Below are positions 44,352-57,644 of a DNA stretch of 64,000 bases, piece by piece (position 1 is the first letter of the stretch; each line of letters begins with the position of its first letter). The translations under genes and the position numbers were made by a program. This stretch comes from Clarkia xantiana subsp. parviflora (Eukaryota > Streptophyta > Magnoliopsida > Myrtales > Onagraceae): contig JAPTYO010000010.1 of the NCBI GenBank assembly GCA_036873135.1, forward strand, positions 16,180,772 through 16,244,771, read 5' to 3'. Under the pieces are notes generated by a model. It did no database searches. It saw only the letters and a program-made list of their open reading frames with translations, and was not told where the DNA came from.

Positions 44352-47300
44352 GATGCCTCACATGATCTTCCTTTTTGCGATCAAGAGCAAATTAGATAGA
44401 ATCCAGCTTATCCTAGATAACTTATGATATACGCAATCACTCTTCTACCCGCCTGAAGAAACTAGAGGGGGTTTAATCCTTGCCTGGAAGTTTGTTTACC
44501 ACGTGCAATCCTTAAAGATTCATAAGCACTTCATTTACGTTCAAATCCAAGATACACCAACAACACAGCCCTGGCTAGCTACTTTTGTATATGCCCCCAG
44601 TAAGTTCAAACACAGACATGCATTTGGTCATCACTTCAACAAATCATCAATCCCCAATCTGCTCATTGGCTCCTTATTGGGGATTTTAATGATTTTTGGA
44701 GCCAATCAGAAAAGTTAGGTGGTAATCCCATATATGCGGATCGTTTACTTCAGGTTCATTCTTGGTTAGATTCCTTGCATCTTTTGGATATGGGTGCTCA
44801 TGGTCCTACTTTTACTTGGTCAAAATGGCGTCCCTCACCTGATTTAATTTTGGAACGCTTGGACAGAGCTATGATCACTTCCACAAGGCTCTGTTCATTT
44901 CCAAATGCAACTTTGTATAATCTAGCTCGCCTAGGCTCAGATCATAGCCCTTTGATGCTCAACACTTCTACTCTGGGCTCTTCTCAGCGAGTTCATCGAC
45001 CTTTTAGGTTTGAAAACGCTTGGTATGAACATCCTGATTTTCTTCGTGCTTTAACATCTTCCTGGGGAAAACTTCCTTTTGGTATTCTTCCGCAATCCAT
45101 TCTTCACCATAAGTTGACTACTCTGGGTCAGGATTTTAGGATTTGGAACAGAATTGTGTTTGGCAATATTCAAACTAAAATCTCAACTGCATTGAATTCC
45201 CTTACACATTGTCAAACACTTCCTTCTTCTGTATCTTTAGAAGCTGACTTGGAGGCTCAGCTGCATGATCTTTATCAACCTGAAGAAATACTTTGGAGAC
45301 AAAAATCTAGAGAATAGTGGATCACTCTTGGTGATAAAAACACTAAGTTTTTTTCACGCTAAAACTTTAGCTAGGAGACACTAATAAGCTTCACTGGCTA
45401 ATTAACTCCATTGGGGATTGGATTACAAACCCTGATGCAATCATTGCTCATGTGATAGATTATTTTACTGATCTCTTCACTGCATCAGCTCCGCCACCCA
45501 ACTACTCTCTGATCAATGTAGTTCAACCTTCTTCCAATCCTTTGTCCTCTTTAGGTCTCCCAATCAATCATACAGAAATCATCACATCTCTTCTGGATCT
45601 AAGTCCAGAAAAATCTCCTGGCCCTGATGACTTTCCCCCCAGACTTCTTTCAAAAACATTGGGATACTATCTCTGCAGAATCTCTATCTGTTGTCCATTC
45701 TTTTTTCCAGTCATGAGCAATGCTTAGGGACCTAAATCAGACTTTTGTAGTCTTAATCCCCAAGATACCTCAACCCCAGTCTTTGCAACAATAGAGACCA
45801 ATAAGCCTCTGCACAACGGTTTACAAGATCATCTCCAAAGTTCTAGCCAACAGATTGAAAGCTATCCTTCCCCATCTTATATCTCCTTTCCAGAGTGCCT
45901 TTGTTCAGGGACGTTTAATTTCTTATAACACTCTCTTGGCTCAAGAACTCCTACATGTTATTAGAAAGAGAAGAATGGGCAAGGTTGGGCTGATGACCCT
46001 CAAGCTAGATATGAGTAAGGCATTTGATAGAATTGAATGGCATTTCATTCGAGCAATGCTTACTAAACTTAACTTCCCATCCCAATTCATCCACTGGATT
46101 ATGGAATGTGTCAGTTCTACTACCTTGTCTTTTCTTATCAATAGAGTTCCCTCTCCTCATATTTTCCCTTCAAGAGGTCTTAGACAGAGTGATCCCTTAT
46201 CTCCTTTTTCTCTTTATTCTGTGTGTTGATGCTCTTTCCAGAAATTTAATGGTGGACCCATTTTATGAGCAAATTAGAGGTATCAAATCGGGCCAGTCTT
46301 GCTCCCCGATCAATCACCTGCTTTTTGCGGATGACTGCTTTATCTTCCTTGAAGCCAAACCTGCAATTGTGCAGGCCTTGCAGAATTTGCTTCATCTTTA
46401 TGAGCAACAGTCTGGCCAACTAGTTAACTCTGCTAAATCCAGCATAACCTTCAGTCATAATACTCCTCCCCAAGTCAGGGAATCACTTTTCCTTTCCTTA
46501 GGGGTCAAGGAAATTCAAGATGAGGATCTCTATTTAGGTTTATCAGTTAACTGGATTGCCCAGAAAAATCTCGTTGGTACAACTCTCATAGAACGTATCT
46601 CTAAGAGGATTGAATGATGGATGGCCAAATTATTCAATGCAGCTGGTAAAGAGATCCTCCTAAAATCCACAGCTTCCTCTATCCCCATTTATGCAATGTC
46701 TTGCATTAACCTGCTTGTCTATTTCCACTCCAAAATTGAAACAATCCTTATGAATTTTTGGTGGAGGTCTGGTCCTGTGAAGAAAGGCATCCCTTGGGTT
46801 GCTTGGCACAAGCTCACTCTTCCTAAGACAGCAAGGGGTTTAGGATTTAAGGATACAAAACATCAAAATGCAGCTCTTCTTCTAAAGCAAATTTGGCGTC
46901 TCTTGACTTCCCAAGACTCAATTTGGGCACACTGCCTTCGTAGGAAGTATCCCTCACATGAATCATTCTTTACTTGCAAGTCAAGACAGTCTTACAGCTC
47001 TGTTTGGAGATAACTTTTGTCTCCTCGTCCTCTTTTTCTGTTGGGTATCAGATGGTTAGTGGGAAATGGTCATACCATTAACTTTTGGACTGACCCTTGG
47101 GTACCAAATATAGCATCTTTATCTTCATGGGTCTCACAAATCCCTTTTCCCCTTCAGAAAGTTCAAGACTTTATTCTTAACCAAACTACTTGGAACTTGC
47201 CACTACTGCAGGAGGTTATTCATCATGTTCTATTGGCTTCAATTTCAACTATTTCTCTGCCTATCTTTCCAACTCAGGACAAACTCACTTGGTTTCCTAA

Positions 47301-48413
47301 TTCCTCTGGTATTTACACTGTGAAATTTGGGTACAATCTCCTCTCTACCTTGGATAATGACTCTAAATACCGGCACCCCCTATGATTGCTAGTTTAAACT
47401 TTTGGAGCATACTTTGGTCATCCAAATTTCTTCCAAAGGTTAAAATGTTCATCTGGAAGGGGTGTTCTGGAGGCTTGGCTCTGGGAGCTAACCTTCATCG
47501 ACGTATCCCAAACATCAGTCCACTCTGTCCCTTTTGCAGGAGAGATTCTGAAACCTGGTTTCATCTTATGTGGAATTGTGAATTTGCTAAACGTGTTTGG
47601 TTTGCTTCAGTGTTTGCTGTAGGCATGAATAGTTGTAGCTTTACAACAATACAAGACTGGCTTTTACATGATTTAGGCTCTCACCCTGACCATTTACCCA
47701 TGAAGTGTCTTGTTCTATGGAATGTTTGGTTGACTAGAAATCAACTTGTATTTCAATCTCTGCTACCTTGTATTGATCGTTTTGTGAGTGTCTTGAACTC
47801 TTTATATGCAGAAAATGGAAGTTTGCTTGCAACTCAAACAGGGACCTCGCATACCAGCTACACATTCACAACGCACACCACACTCAGACAATCTTTGAGG
47901 CCACCATAGTCACAGCTGCATCATGAGTGGACACTTTTATCAGATGGTTCATGTGATGCAGCAACTCATATCATCTGTGGCGCAGCTCTTCTTTTAAATT
48001 CTGCAGGTTACTTATCTTTTGCCTCTTCTCAGTTGCTTAGTGGATATTCTAGCCCTCTCTTGGCTGAAGGCCTTGCTTGTCGCACTGCTCTACTGCTAGC
48101 TTTCCCGTTCAGGCATGAAACCATCATCCTCAAGACGGATTCGTTGCATTTGACACAGGCTATCAACGGTGCTCAAGTTCATCAAGCAACCCTCTTTTGT
48201 GTTCTTAGCGATATTAAAACTCTTTTTTTCGGGGTTTACTCATCTTAGCATTGTCATAGTACCTAGAAATGTTGTTAATTGTTGTCATGTTCTAGCTAGA
48301 TTTTCAGTTTGTTCTCGAACTCAAGGTAGTTGGTGCCGGCCTTTCCCACCAGCTTTACCTCTTTTGTAATGGGCGTGTGATATTAATATAAGTCAATTTC
48401 CATAAAAAAAAAA
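44352..48413 (+). mobile_element. L1 LINE 1, right part (ORF2 to poly(A))
   Basis: Continues the ORF2 interrupted at 32414. Endonuclease C-terminus: FTWSKWRPSPDLILERLDRA and GSDHSPLML (44800-44960). Reverse transcriptase: [33 protein letters not shown], catalytic LLFADDCFIF near 46320. A zinc-binding RT-associated domain follows (FLPKVKMFIWKG, CPFCRRDSETW, 47400-47580), then RNase H (SDGSCDAATHIICG, LAEGLACR, KTDSLHL, 47930-48240). It is broken by many stops and frame changes. The 3' end is a ten-A tail (48404-48413). The C-terminal RNase H is a known feature of many plant L1 elements. Confidence 0.85.
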
Positions 48414-49775
48414 TGTATTGCACACATTTCTTTAGCATTATCAATTTATAATAATTTATTTTATTTTTTATTCATGATTTTATTTATTTTAGTGAAGCGT
48501 GTTTATTATAAGTTAAATTGAAAGATAAATACATAACTAGGACTTAATGTTACATTATGCTAATTTAGTATGTTACATTCATTTAATACCTTATATTCAT
48601 ATTATATAATGACAATATAGCGGTTTAGCTATGAAATATATGTGTTATATTTCTATAACAATATTTTTTATAACCAAAACAAAATTATCATACTTGCTAC
48701 ACTCATATTTTGGTACACAAAACTTCATGTTTGCTAGGGTTATTATTAAAAGCTTTCTCGTAAAAAAAATATATACGGAAAATATAGTAAAACCCTTAAT
48801 TATCCATTCGAAATTTTACCTTACAAATCATCAGTATTTTATTTAGGAAAAAGTTAAATTGTAAGGGAATATCCCTTAAAACGGTCCCTAACCAAACTCC
48901 AATAACCCCCTTACAAAACACACTAAATTTGGAGGGATCAAATCCGTCACAAACGATCTGTCACAAATTGTTGATTTTCTTGTAGTGAAGCAATGGTCGA
49001 TGTCAAGTCTTTCTTGGGAACGTCGAAATCCAACATAACTCACATATTAATTATTTATACTAGGTTGTTGGTGTGGATACGTCAATAAAGTTAGTGCATA
49101 CATTAATTATTTACTAAGTTTGTTGGAAAATAAATCTTTAAATGTGGATGAAATTAAAGTCGCTAGTGGCCAGTGGTAATATATTATTTATTTGTTAAAA
49201 AAAAGAACAAAAAAAAAAACAAAAGAATAACGTCATATATATGTATATTATAGACGTGACCACCTTTGAAATTGAACCCTTCAATGAATTCCCCTAGAGA
49301 ATTTAGTAAGAATAAATACTTTAATTATTATTACTATAATCTAAGTGCAATAGAATCTTAAACATTAATTAGGTACGTCTTTTATTATTATATTATGTCT
49401 TAAAACTTATATATATCGAGTTGAAGTCTTTGATATGACTGGTTTACGTGCCCACGCAAGTCTTATTAATTACTAGAATAAGCGTCAAGAAGACCTGGCT
49501 AGACGATGAGAGAAACTATTAAACAAAAAGCAATTTGTAGAAATTATTAATGGTTTCATTCAAATCATGCTCGCAATTAGCTATATCCTATATATATTTA
49601 ATAATTAAACCAGTTCAAACAACAATTTCCAATTTGTTTGGTTGCTTTGAGTTTGCCTGACTTATTATTCGCCTATTTCGTCAACTCTCGGTTTGGATAT
49701 ACATCTACTACATATACTAATTACTAACGTTGAGACGATCCACCGTTTAACAAAAAAAAGTTGAGATGATCCACC
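48414..49775. other. AT-rich spacer
   Basis: No gene seen. The right end of a CACTA transposon is listed separately at about 48900-48987. The rest is AT-rich with TATATA tracts. Confidence 0.55.
48900..48987. mobile_element. CACTA-type terminus relic
   Basis: The sequence ends TTTTCTTGTAGTG at 48987, the characteristic inverted terminus of En/Spm (CACTA) elements. No CACTACAAGAAAA partner was found in the window, so this is a single-ended relic. The left limit is arbitrary. Confidence 0.45.
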
Positions 49776-50196
49776 TAGAGGTGTCAACGGGTGACAAGGC
49801 CCCACGAACCTGTGGCCCCGACCCGATTTTATCCGCGAACCCACATCCCGTGGGAAATGGGACGAGTACTGGTTTAGGGCCGCCGGGCTTTGCAAACTCG
49901 CCATGCACATGTATCTTATATATATATATGTATATAACATATAGTCAAAATAATAAGGGTTTTAATGAATTCGATGATTTGGATTTGGATTTGGAGTTAA
50001 ATTTGTAATTTGTTATTCGAATTTGGAGTTGAATTTGGATATGGTGAATATAAAATTTAGGATGTGAGATAATAGATTATGTCCCCCCCCCCCCCCCCCC
50101 CTCGGCGAGAAGTATGAGACGAACACGGGTCGATCATGTCGACCTACGAGGCGGGTCCGATACTAGCGATACCCACCCCGCCCCGTTGACACCCTA
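49776..50196. mobile_element. hAT-type non-autonomous element, degraded
   Basis: Inverted ends TAGAGGTGTCAACGGG and CCCGTTGACACCCTA enclose a GC-rich, CCCGACCC/GGGTCG-rich interior with a run of about 20 C (50083-50102). The type resembles the elements at 17429 and 57645. No matching 8-bp target duplication is visible. Confidence 0.7.
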
Positions 50197-50209
50197 GTGA
50201 TGGTCCCTC

Positions 50210-50372
50210 TTCCCATCATCATCGGTCTCCTCGAATGGCCCGATGAATGATAGTGGTGTCTTCTAGCTTCTCTCTTAAGGAATTATAGTTCTCTCCTGAG
50301 GACTAGACAATCATTGGTGTCGTGGCCTTCTACCTGGTGATACTTGCAGTATGTTCCCGGTCGTTTCCCTTA
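50210..50372 (-). pseudogene. Tat gag zinc-finger fragment
   Basis: On the minus strand this reads TYCKYHQVEGHDTNDCLVL followed by RREL, a stop and FLKREARRHH, closely parallel to the Gag finger of element B (CESHQEEGHNTEDC) and the residues after it. Only this piece of a Tat element remains, placed between a hAT element and a Copia LTR fragment. Confidence 0.65.
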
Positions 50373-50611
50373 CCCGGATAGGCTTGAACTTTCTATCATT
50401 CGTTGAATCTTCTGGATATTTATGTTTAGTTCGTCGACGCGTCGTCGTCGGGTCGTGCGGTCGGAGCATTTTGGTTGAAATTGGATTATTCACCTTTCAT
50501 TCCAAAAATTGTTTTTCTTCTATGGTGGAGTTTGGCTTCTAGATATGATTCTCACAAACGACGCTAAATGTTGGATGTTAAGAGTTTAGACTCATGTGCT
50601 TTGTCGTTGGC

Positions 50612-50802
50612 GACAAAAGTCCAGTTTACCCACCTATCTAATTTCGGCCGGCCATTATGCATAAGAAGACCAATTTTGGGCCTCTCATGTCAATGAGATT
50701 TGGGTCCGGTCCAATGTCCTAATGTGACATTTACCCAATTGTCTTAGGTAACATATACATTAATGGGCTTCCATTTACGGCGCCCATCACCATATGCTTA
50801 CA
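50612..50802 (-). repeat. Copia LTR fragment
   Basis: Matches the last third of the LTR at 31316-31913, including the AATTTTGGGCCTC and TAATGTGACATTTACCCAA blocks and the end CCATATGCTTACA. It lacks the first two thirds. Orientation is the same as that of the 31316 copy. Confidence 0.75.
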
Positions 50803-53110
50803 CCGCCGCGGGGAGATTTGTTGCAGCTTCTTCTAAACCCTAAATCGGCAGACCAGACAACTGGCCGGTTCGTAAAAAACTGGCCGGTTCGTTGAAGACC
50901 GGTACGGAGAACTGGGTTTGCTTACATCCTCCGCTTTTGCTCGAATCAAAACGTTGGAGGCACCGGTTCCGATTCGAACCCGGTCGTACTCCTGTCCGGT
51001 TCTGATAACACTGATGTTAACTAAATCTATGGGTTATTCTTTACCGTGTGAGGTTTTTCTAATATCGGTGGCGCGACTGGCTCCTCATTAGCTGAGATAG
51101 GCGGTAGCCGTCAACTTTTTATTGGTTGAGGAGAGCAACTACTAGTGAAAAATATGTTTCCGCCTATCTTGATGATGAGTAGGTCACCATCGCTTGAATG
51201 CGGAATAGGTTGCCACCTATCTTAATAACAATTAAGACTGCACCTATCTTGATGACTAGTAGATCGCTACAGTTTTGGCATCGCCGTTAGTATAAGTAGC
51301 CAGAGTTTTCGTTTGTTCTTTAGGCTTAAAATTCCGGAGGCGTCACCTAATTAAAAAGAGTTGTAACTATTTTGATCCCAATAGATTTGATTATCAACAC
51401 AATATTTGTTTTGTTCCACTAGCTAGCTCCTGCCAGATGCAATCTGAGTCTTGAAGAAGGCATGTCTTTTTTTTATACAAGAGGTCAACACGCCAGATTT
51501 AACAGTGATTGATCAATGTTTTAATTTAGACGCACGACTTTCGTTATATTTTTTTTGGGGGTTAATTCGAATTAATTATTTATTGTTCAATTAGCAAATT
51601 TGTCTGATCATTCTGACCCTAACTAATCATGTCACCCATGAACAAGATGAAAGGTTAAGTACTAATTAATTATTTGCATATGGGCATTATCATCGGCCTA
51701 TATCGTAATAATAATTAACAATGTGTTTCCCCCACATAAATTATTCGGCCACAAAGTCTTGGTAACCCTAGCTAATATATACTTGTGTTAAATTGCTACT
51801 TAACCTTGAAGATTTTTCAATTAGTATCTAAGTTTTTTTTAGAATTTGCTGCCTAATTAAACTTACAATTTCAGACTAAATTACTATATTCGTTCTAATT
51901 CTTCATAATAAATGGAAATGAGCATAAATCAGTTACAAAATGTCTTTTTTAAAATGAATAAAATTAAACTGGATATTAATGTAGCAAAATTCATTCAAAT
52001 TAATTAGACGTTCAATTGAAGTATAAGCAAATTTTAGACCTGATTTGTCAATAAGTAGAGATATGTCATGTACATGTAATATATGCGTCGGAAGTTGCTA
52101 GGGTTTGGCTCTATCGATGTAGAGCTAGAGAGAGTTAGAACCACTAACAATGTTTCACATATGTCAAAAACAAGAACCACCGAGGTAATGAGTTATATGG
52201 TTACACGAACAAAATGGTCGGTTTTGAAGTCGACGGTACGGTCTAGTGGCAAACCGTTGACTATGACCACGTTATTATACTATATATAAATATGATTGTT
52301 GCCATGAGTATTTTATAGAAATAATAAATATATAAGTGTACGAAGTTTCCACGATGATGGTAGTACTAGTACGCATAGCACATCTTTAGGCGGGGTCCCC
52401 GACCATTGCGGCGGTACATAATAATAGCGTTGAAGTTGAATTCTCCTTCCTCCCCCCACTTGTTTTCTTCTATATTATTATTATATATATAGTTGATGAA
52501 ATCAGAGAAGGTTGAATTTTTTTATTACATCATAAGATGAGAATACACATACTTGATCGCTTCACATTTGAGAATTTGAGACATCTATCTGTAGAGAAAA
52601 TGAGAGAAAGTTAACTTGAAAAACCACTGCAATAGTGTTTTAGTATTAAGAGTGATTACAATTTGTCTTTGAAGTCCCATGTTCGAAAAACTTTTGGAAA
52701 GTCACATTGCGGTGACCTGATTAAAATATCAGGTTCTGCGTGGTCTGCATACTGCATCATGCATAAGAAGTGACAACTAGAATTGGGCTTAACGGGCCAG
52801 CAAGTCTTGACTATACTAGATTGCTAGTGGACTACGTTGACGGAGTCAGTGAATGCGATGGTTCTTCATTAAGTATGGTAGGGAAAAAAAATCCAGACCT
52901 AAGCAGACGAGCATGAACATTATGTAGCGGGATAAATCTATGATCGTCAATACTAGCCTATTTCTTTTTATTTAAAAAAAACTTTGAAAAAAATATTAGA
53001 GTTGTATTTTAGTGCAAATTGGATAAGTGTTGACATTTTCGGGGTGAAGAGTTGAACTTTCGTTTGTTTAATCTGTAAAGGGGATCTAGTCAAGTTCTCC
53101 CATAATCATG
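50803..53110. other. Spacer upstream of the WRKY gene
   Basis: No gene recognised. 51050-51300 contains diverged repeats of a CACCTATCTTGATGA-type block. 52083-52289 is a short open frame without features. The part nearest the gene holds TTGAC cores (near 52807, 52837, 53028), possible WRKY-binding W-boxes; TTGACT at about 52807 fits the fuller consensus. Confidence 0.5.
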
Positions 53111-53114
53111 CTTC

Positions 53115-53122
53115 TATATAAA
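53115..53122 (+). promoter_or_regulatory. TATA box of the WRKY gene
   Basis: TATATAAA followed about 25-35 bp later by a CT-rich then GA-rich leader (GACAGAGAGAG). The ATG lies about 145 bp downstream, giving a short leader. Confidence 0.65.
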
Positions 53123-53264
53123 CGTCTCTCTTCAGCTTTGTATCGATATTGACAGAGAGAGAAAAAGGAAAAATCAGTTGAAGAAGAAGACGACCCAAGC
53201 TAGCTAGCTGTGCCGTGCGTGTGTATCGATCGGTTTATATTTATATCCATCTATCGATATATAT

Positions 53265-56200
53265 ATGGACGGTGGTGTTTCAGGAAGATCTAGTTATGGA
53301 CGTGATGATGATGAGGAGAAGCCAACAGCTCTCCACCATCATCATCGTCCTCGACTTGAAGGGACTTCCAGAGGGAATATAACTGCTGTCAAGGTATATA
53401 GATATATATTATCAATTCATTTCTGAGATTTTTTTTTCTTTTTAATTATTATTATTGTTACAAATTATGTTGTTCTTGATGATGGATTCGATCCAAAATA
53501 TGCTATGATACAAGTTTGGAATATATATATATATCGATCTGATCCAACGCTGTCTTGCAATACTTTCTTTAATTTGAATATTTTTTGTTGCAATATTTTC
53601 AATTTATTTGTAAATTTATTGTACACATCTAAAAAATCTCACATGGCTAGCATTTGTTCGTTTTTGTCCAATCTGAATGAAAGTATAACGAAAGTAACAA
53701 TTTGCTTAGAAGTTAGAAGTTTAGATAGCCAATTGTAACATTAAAATTCAGGAATGATGATTTGTAGTTGGATACAAGTTCATGTATTAATTTGATTATT
53801 AACCCTTCTGGCCAAAAAAAAAAAAAAAAAAAAATGATTATTAACCCTATAGTAGTTGTAAAGGTTTTACTAATTTTTTTATAATAAAAAAAATCATGCA
53901 GATATTAGAATTTAAATTTTTTATTTTTTTAATCAAAAAGCATGTAAAGAATTTTTGTCATAATTTTGAATATTTCAAACGAACTATTTTTTTTTGTTAG
54001 AAGTGAACCCCTTGATAATTTTTGAAACACGATATTTACAAATAAATTTTCAAATTTTTTTTATAATAGGTCTTTTTTTTTTTTTTTTGCAATTTGGTCT
54101 CTTATAAATAATATAATAAAACCATTCTATAAAAACCTAAGTAATTAAGTCTTATTTCTATATTTTTTTTTTCCAAAAGCATGAAAAATGGGTATAGCCC
54201 TCAATCGTGGACTTTGACCGTTCAAACAAATATGACTCAACCGATATATCTAGGGTTTTGCATTAAGTGATCCTTTTTAATTAAAATTTGGTGTTTTGCA
54301 GGTTGAAAAGGGAAGAAGCCATGATGAATATCAGCAAGGTAAAGAAACCCTAAAGATGGAGATCAGCTCATCTGGCGACCTCGATTCATCATCCACTAGT
54401 TTGAATCAAAATCATGAACAGGTAAACCCTTACACAGTACCTAGCCAATTAATACGTGACAACTGTCTGTTTATGATTTTTTTCTAAAAAAATTCCGAAA
54501 AAGTCAAACCCTAAAGAGCAAGTGTGTCCAAGTTTACTTAAGAATTCTCCTAATTAATAAAAGTAGTAATAACTTTCTTTCTGCTGAAAAAAATATAGAA
54601 TGATCGACTCGAATCCGCAAGAGCCGAAATGAGTGAAGTGAAGGAAGAAAATGAGAGGCTAAAGATGTACTTGGACCGCATAATGAGAGAATACAAGGCA
54701 CTTCAGATGCACTTCTTTGAAACCCTAAAACAAGGGGATCATCATGAAAACAAGAAGAAAACTAGTCCTCAAGAAGAAGATCATCACCATACTTCATTAA
54801 GTTTAGGACCTACGACTGCCATTTCCGGGCCTTCGTCGGAAAAGAACAAGAAGACGGTATCAATGATGAATTGGGAGTCGACTTTTGGGATTGATAAGGA
54901 AAATCTTGAACTTTCACTCAATTACTGCAATAAAGGGGTTAGTAAATCAGAGACAATGAAGGCTTCTTCTAATTCCCCGGTGAATATAAGCCCGGAAAAT
55001 AGCTTTGAAGATCAAAAGGAGGAAACTGACGAGTTCAGACCAACGCCGGCAGCTAGTAAAGTTCAGAAGAGGAGTGGAGGAGATGATGAAGTTTCCCAGC
55101 AAAATGCAGCTAAGAAAACTAGGGTTTCTGTACGGGCTAGATGTGACACCCCAACGGTTAGTATATATTATTCCTTTGCATATATATATTATCCTGAATT
55201 AATATATTTACGCATGGACGTTCATATATATAATAGAAATTATTTGTATATATGGTTTCTGATTTTTGTTTTTTTCATTTTTAGATGCATGATGGTTGTC
55301 AATGGAGAAAATATGGACAGAAGATTTCAAAAGGGAATCCATGCCCTAGAGCATATTATCGTTGCACAATTGCACCCTCCTGCCCAGTCAGAAAACAGGT
55401 AACTTACTAACTTAACTTTATTGCTTCGCAATTAGTTTTTATTTTTTCATTCTAATTTGCTATTGAATAGTGACGGAGACGTGTGTATATATAAATTTCA
55501 CGTGTTCTCGACATTCAGATATCGGCTATCAATTTTCTTATAAATTTAGCTAACCATTGCACAAAGAACAAAGCATGAATATAATAAATAAATAACATGC
55601 ATATTTTTATTATCATTAAATTAATTAGACGGAATTATTGTATTAGAACTTTGTATCTATCTAGTCTAGCAATTAATTCATCCAAATAAAAGTTATTGTC
55701 CAAACCCAAAATTCATCAAGTAATTAATTACTTTTTGTATTTTTTTTGTTCAGGTGCAAAGATGCGCAGAGGACATGTCGATTCTAACAACAACATACGA
55801 GGGCAGCCACAATCACCCCCTCCCCGTGTCGGCGACGGCAATGGCGTCAACAACATCCGCGGCAGCCTCCATGTTACTGTCGGGATCCTCATCTTCTCCG
55901 GCGTCTATTCAAGGCCTAACACCTAACGCCACCACCGATCTCCACGGCCTCAACTTCTACCTCTCCGATCCTTCCCGATCAAAGCAATTCTACTTGCCAA
56001 ACCCAACTCCGATGTCGTCTTCTGCGCCGACCCACCCGACCATCACTCTCGATCTCACTAATTCAAACCCTAATAATTATTCCAGTGCTCCGTCGTCTAA
56101 TTTCGGCCGGTTCGGTTCTAGCGTGTACTCACCGCTACCGACGAGATCCTACAATTTGTCCACAAGTGTAAGCTTCGGCTCGCCGGAGCCAATAAGTGAT

Positions 56201-57329
56201 CAATTACCCATCTCTTGGGGCAATGGCCTTGGAAATTATGGGCAGCTCTACCCTAGGACCCAGCCTCAGGAAACTTTTCTTCACCACCTCCAAAATAACA
56301 ACCACCGCCAACAGGACTCCATTGCGGCGGCAACCAAGGCGATCACGACTGACCCGAATTTCCAGTCCGCTTTAGCAACCGCGCTCAAATCGATTATCGG
56401 AGGTAATTAAGGCTGATTTTTTTACACAACACTAGTGACTGAGAGATAGAGATAAATTCAGAAATTTTGTTTAAGGTCAACAATTAATGTCTCAAGAGTA
56501 AATATAAGATTTCAAGATTCAAATCAAGAAAAATTACAAATTTTAAGGTCAAAATTACACATAATCAAAAAATGAGAGGCCAATTGCCCCTCTCGTTCCT
56601 AGCTACATAGCTCGGTTCCTAGACAAGAACACACTCGCGAAAAAAGTATAGTGTTTGTTTGTGTAAAGATATAAATGATAATACAATAGTATGAATACGA
56701 GCTACTTTTCGTGCAGTGTTCAGATATCACAACATGATAAGTTTATGCTAGTAATTCTACATTAAAGGGCTTCTCAAATATATATAATACATGAATTCAT
56801 ATAGTTAATTTTATTTTTTTTATAATTGTTTAATGATTTCGCACATATATATACAATTGAAAAACTTAACGCAACACAATTTAACATGCACATAAAGTAG
56901 TGTATTATGTTTATATTTGTAAAAATGACACGATAAGTTCATTATGCATGTTCGTGTTCATTAAATTTAACACGATACACACGTATGGTTTCAGGATCTG
57001 GGTCAACTATGGGAAACCACGGTGGTGGTGGTGGTGGTGGAGATGGGTTAGGGCAGAGGTTGCGTTGGAACAGTGATAGCTTGATCAACTCTATCCACGG
57101 CGCGCAGTCGACGGTGGCGTTGCAAGCAACGGTAGGGTGTGGGTCGAGTTTATTGAACAATTCGAGTGTGGCGGCGACGCCCAATTCTCAGCAGCAGCAG
57201 CAGCAGCAGCAGCTGAGGAATCTAGTGTTTAAACAGCCTTCATTGCCACTTTCAAACCCTAAGAATAATGCTTCATCTACATCGTCGTCTCCAAATGATA
57301 CCAGGGACAACCACTCTAAATTACTCTAG
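53265..57329 (+). CDS. WRKY transcription factor, group IIb, WRKY72/61-like
   Basis: Six exons, all GT-AG and in phase: 53265-53393, 54302-54421, 54599-55156, 55285-55398, 55754-56402, 56995-57329; about 634 residues. Exon 3 starts with a leucine-zipper-like coiled coil ([18 protein letters not shown]), typical of group IIb. Exons 4-5 encode the WRKY domain: WRKYGQK (about 276-282) and zinc ligands C296, C302, H326, H328 (C-X5-C-X23-H-X-H). The intron between PVRKQ and VQRC is the 'V-type' intron of groups IIa/IIb. The following [19 protein letters not shown] is characteristic of the WRKY72/61/9 branch. The last exon adds a Gly-rich, Gln-repeat and FKQPSLPLS tail. Such proteins bind W-boxes (TTGACC/T) in the nucleus and act in defence and development. 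Reading through intron 5 gives an earlier stop (56408-56410). Orthology within the branch is not resolved. Confidence 0.92.
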
Positions 57330-57644
57330 TTTTTTTCATCTTTCTTTTTATATTTTCATTTAATTTAATTATTTTGTTCATATACATATATATACCCAAG
57401 TGCAAGTACTTGAATGTTGTAAATGCGCTAGATATTTGACATTAACAGCTTTTTTGTAGTGTTAGTCTAATTTGCATCATTTATCATTACTGTATAATTT
57501 TGACACTTATCTTTTATATATATAATCATAATCATATATATAATCAATCCAAAGAATTATAATTTTAATTCATTAATTAAGTTAAAAAAACATCACAATG
57601 AATTTAAGTTTGATAATGGATTATAAAGCTTTAGAGCGTACAAT
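57330..57644. other. 3' region of the WRKY gene
   Basis: AT-rich, T-rich just after the stop codon. It is the probable 3' UTR and terminator region; several AATAAA-like words are possible and none is decisive. Confidence 0.45.

Noticed and set aside
50960..51010. Possible tRNA gene suggested by GATTCGAACCCGG
   Set aside because: No matching acceptor stem, D-arm or A-box could be placed around it.
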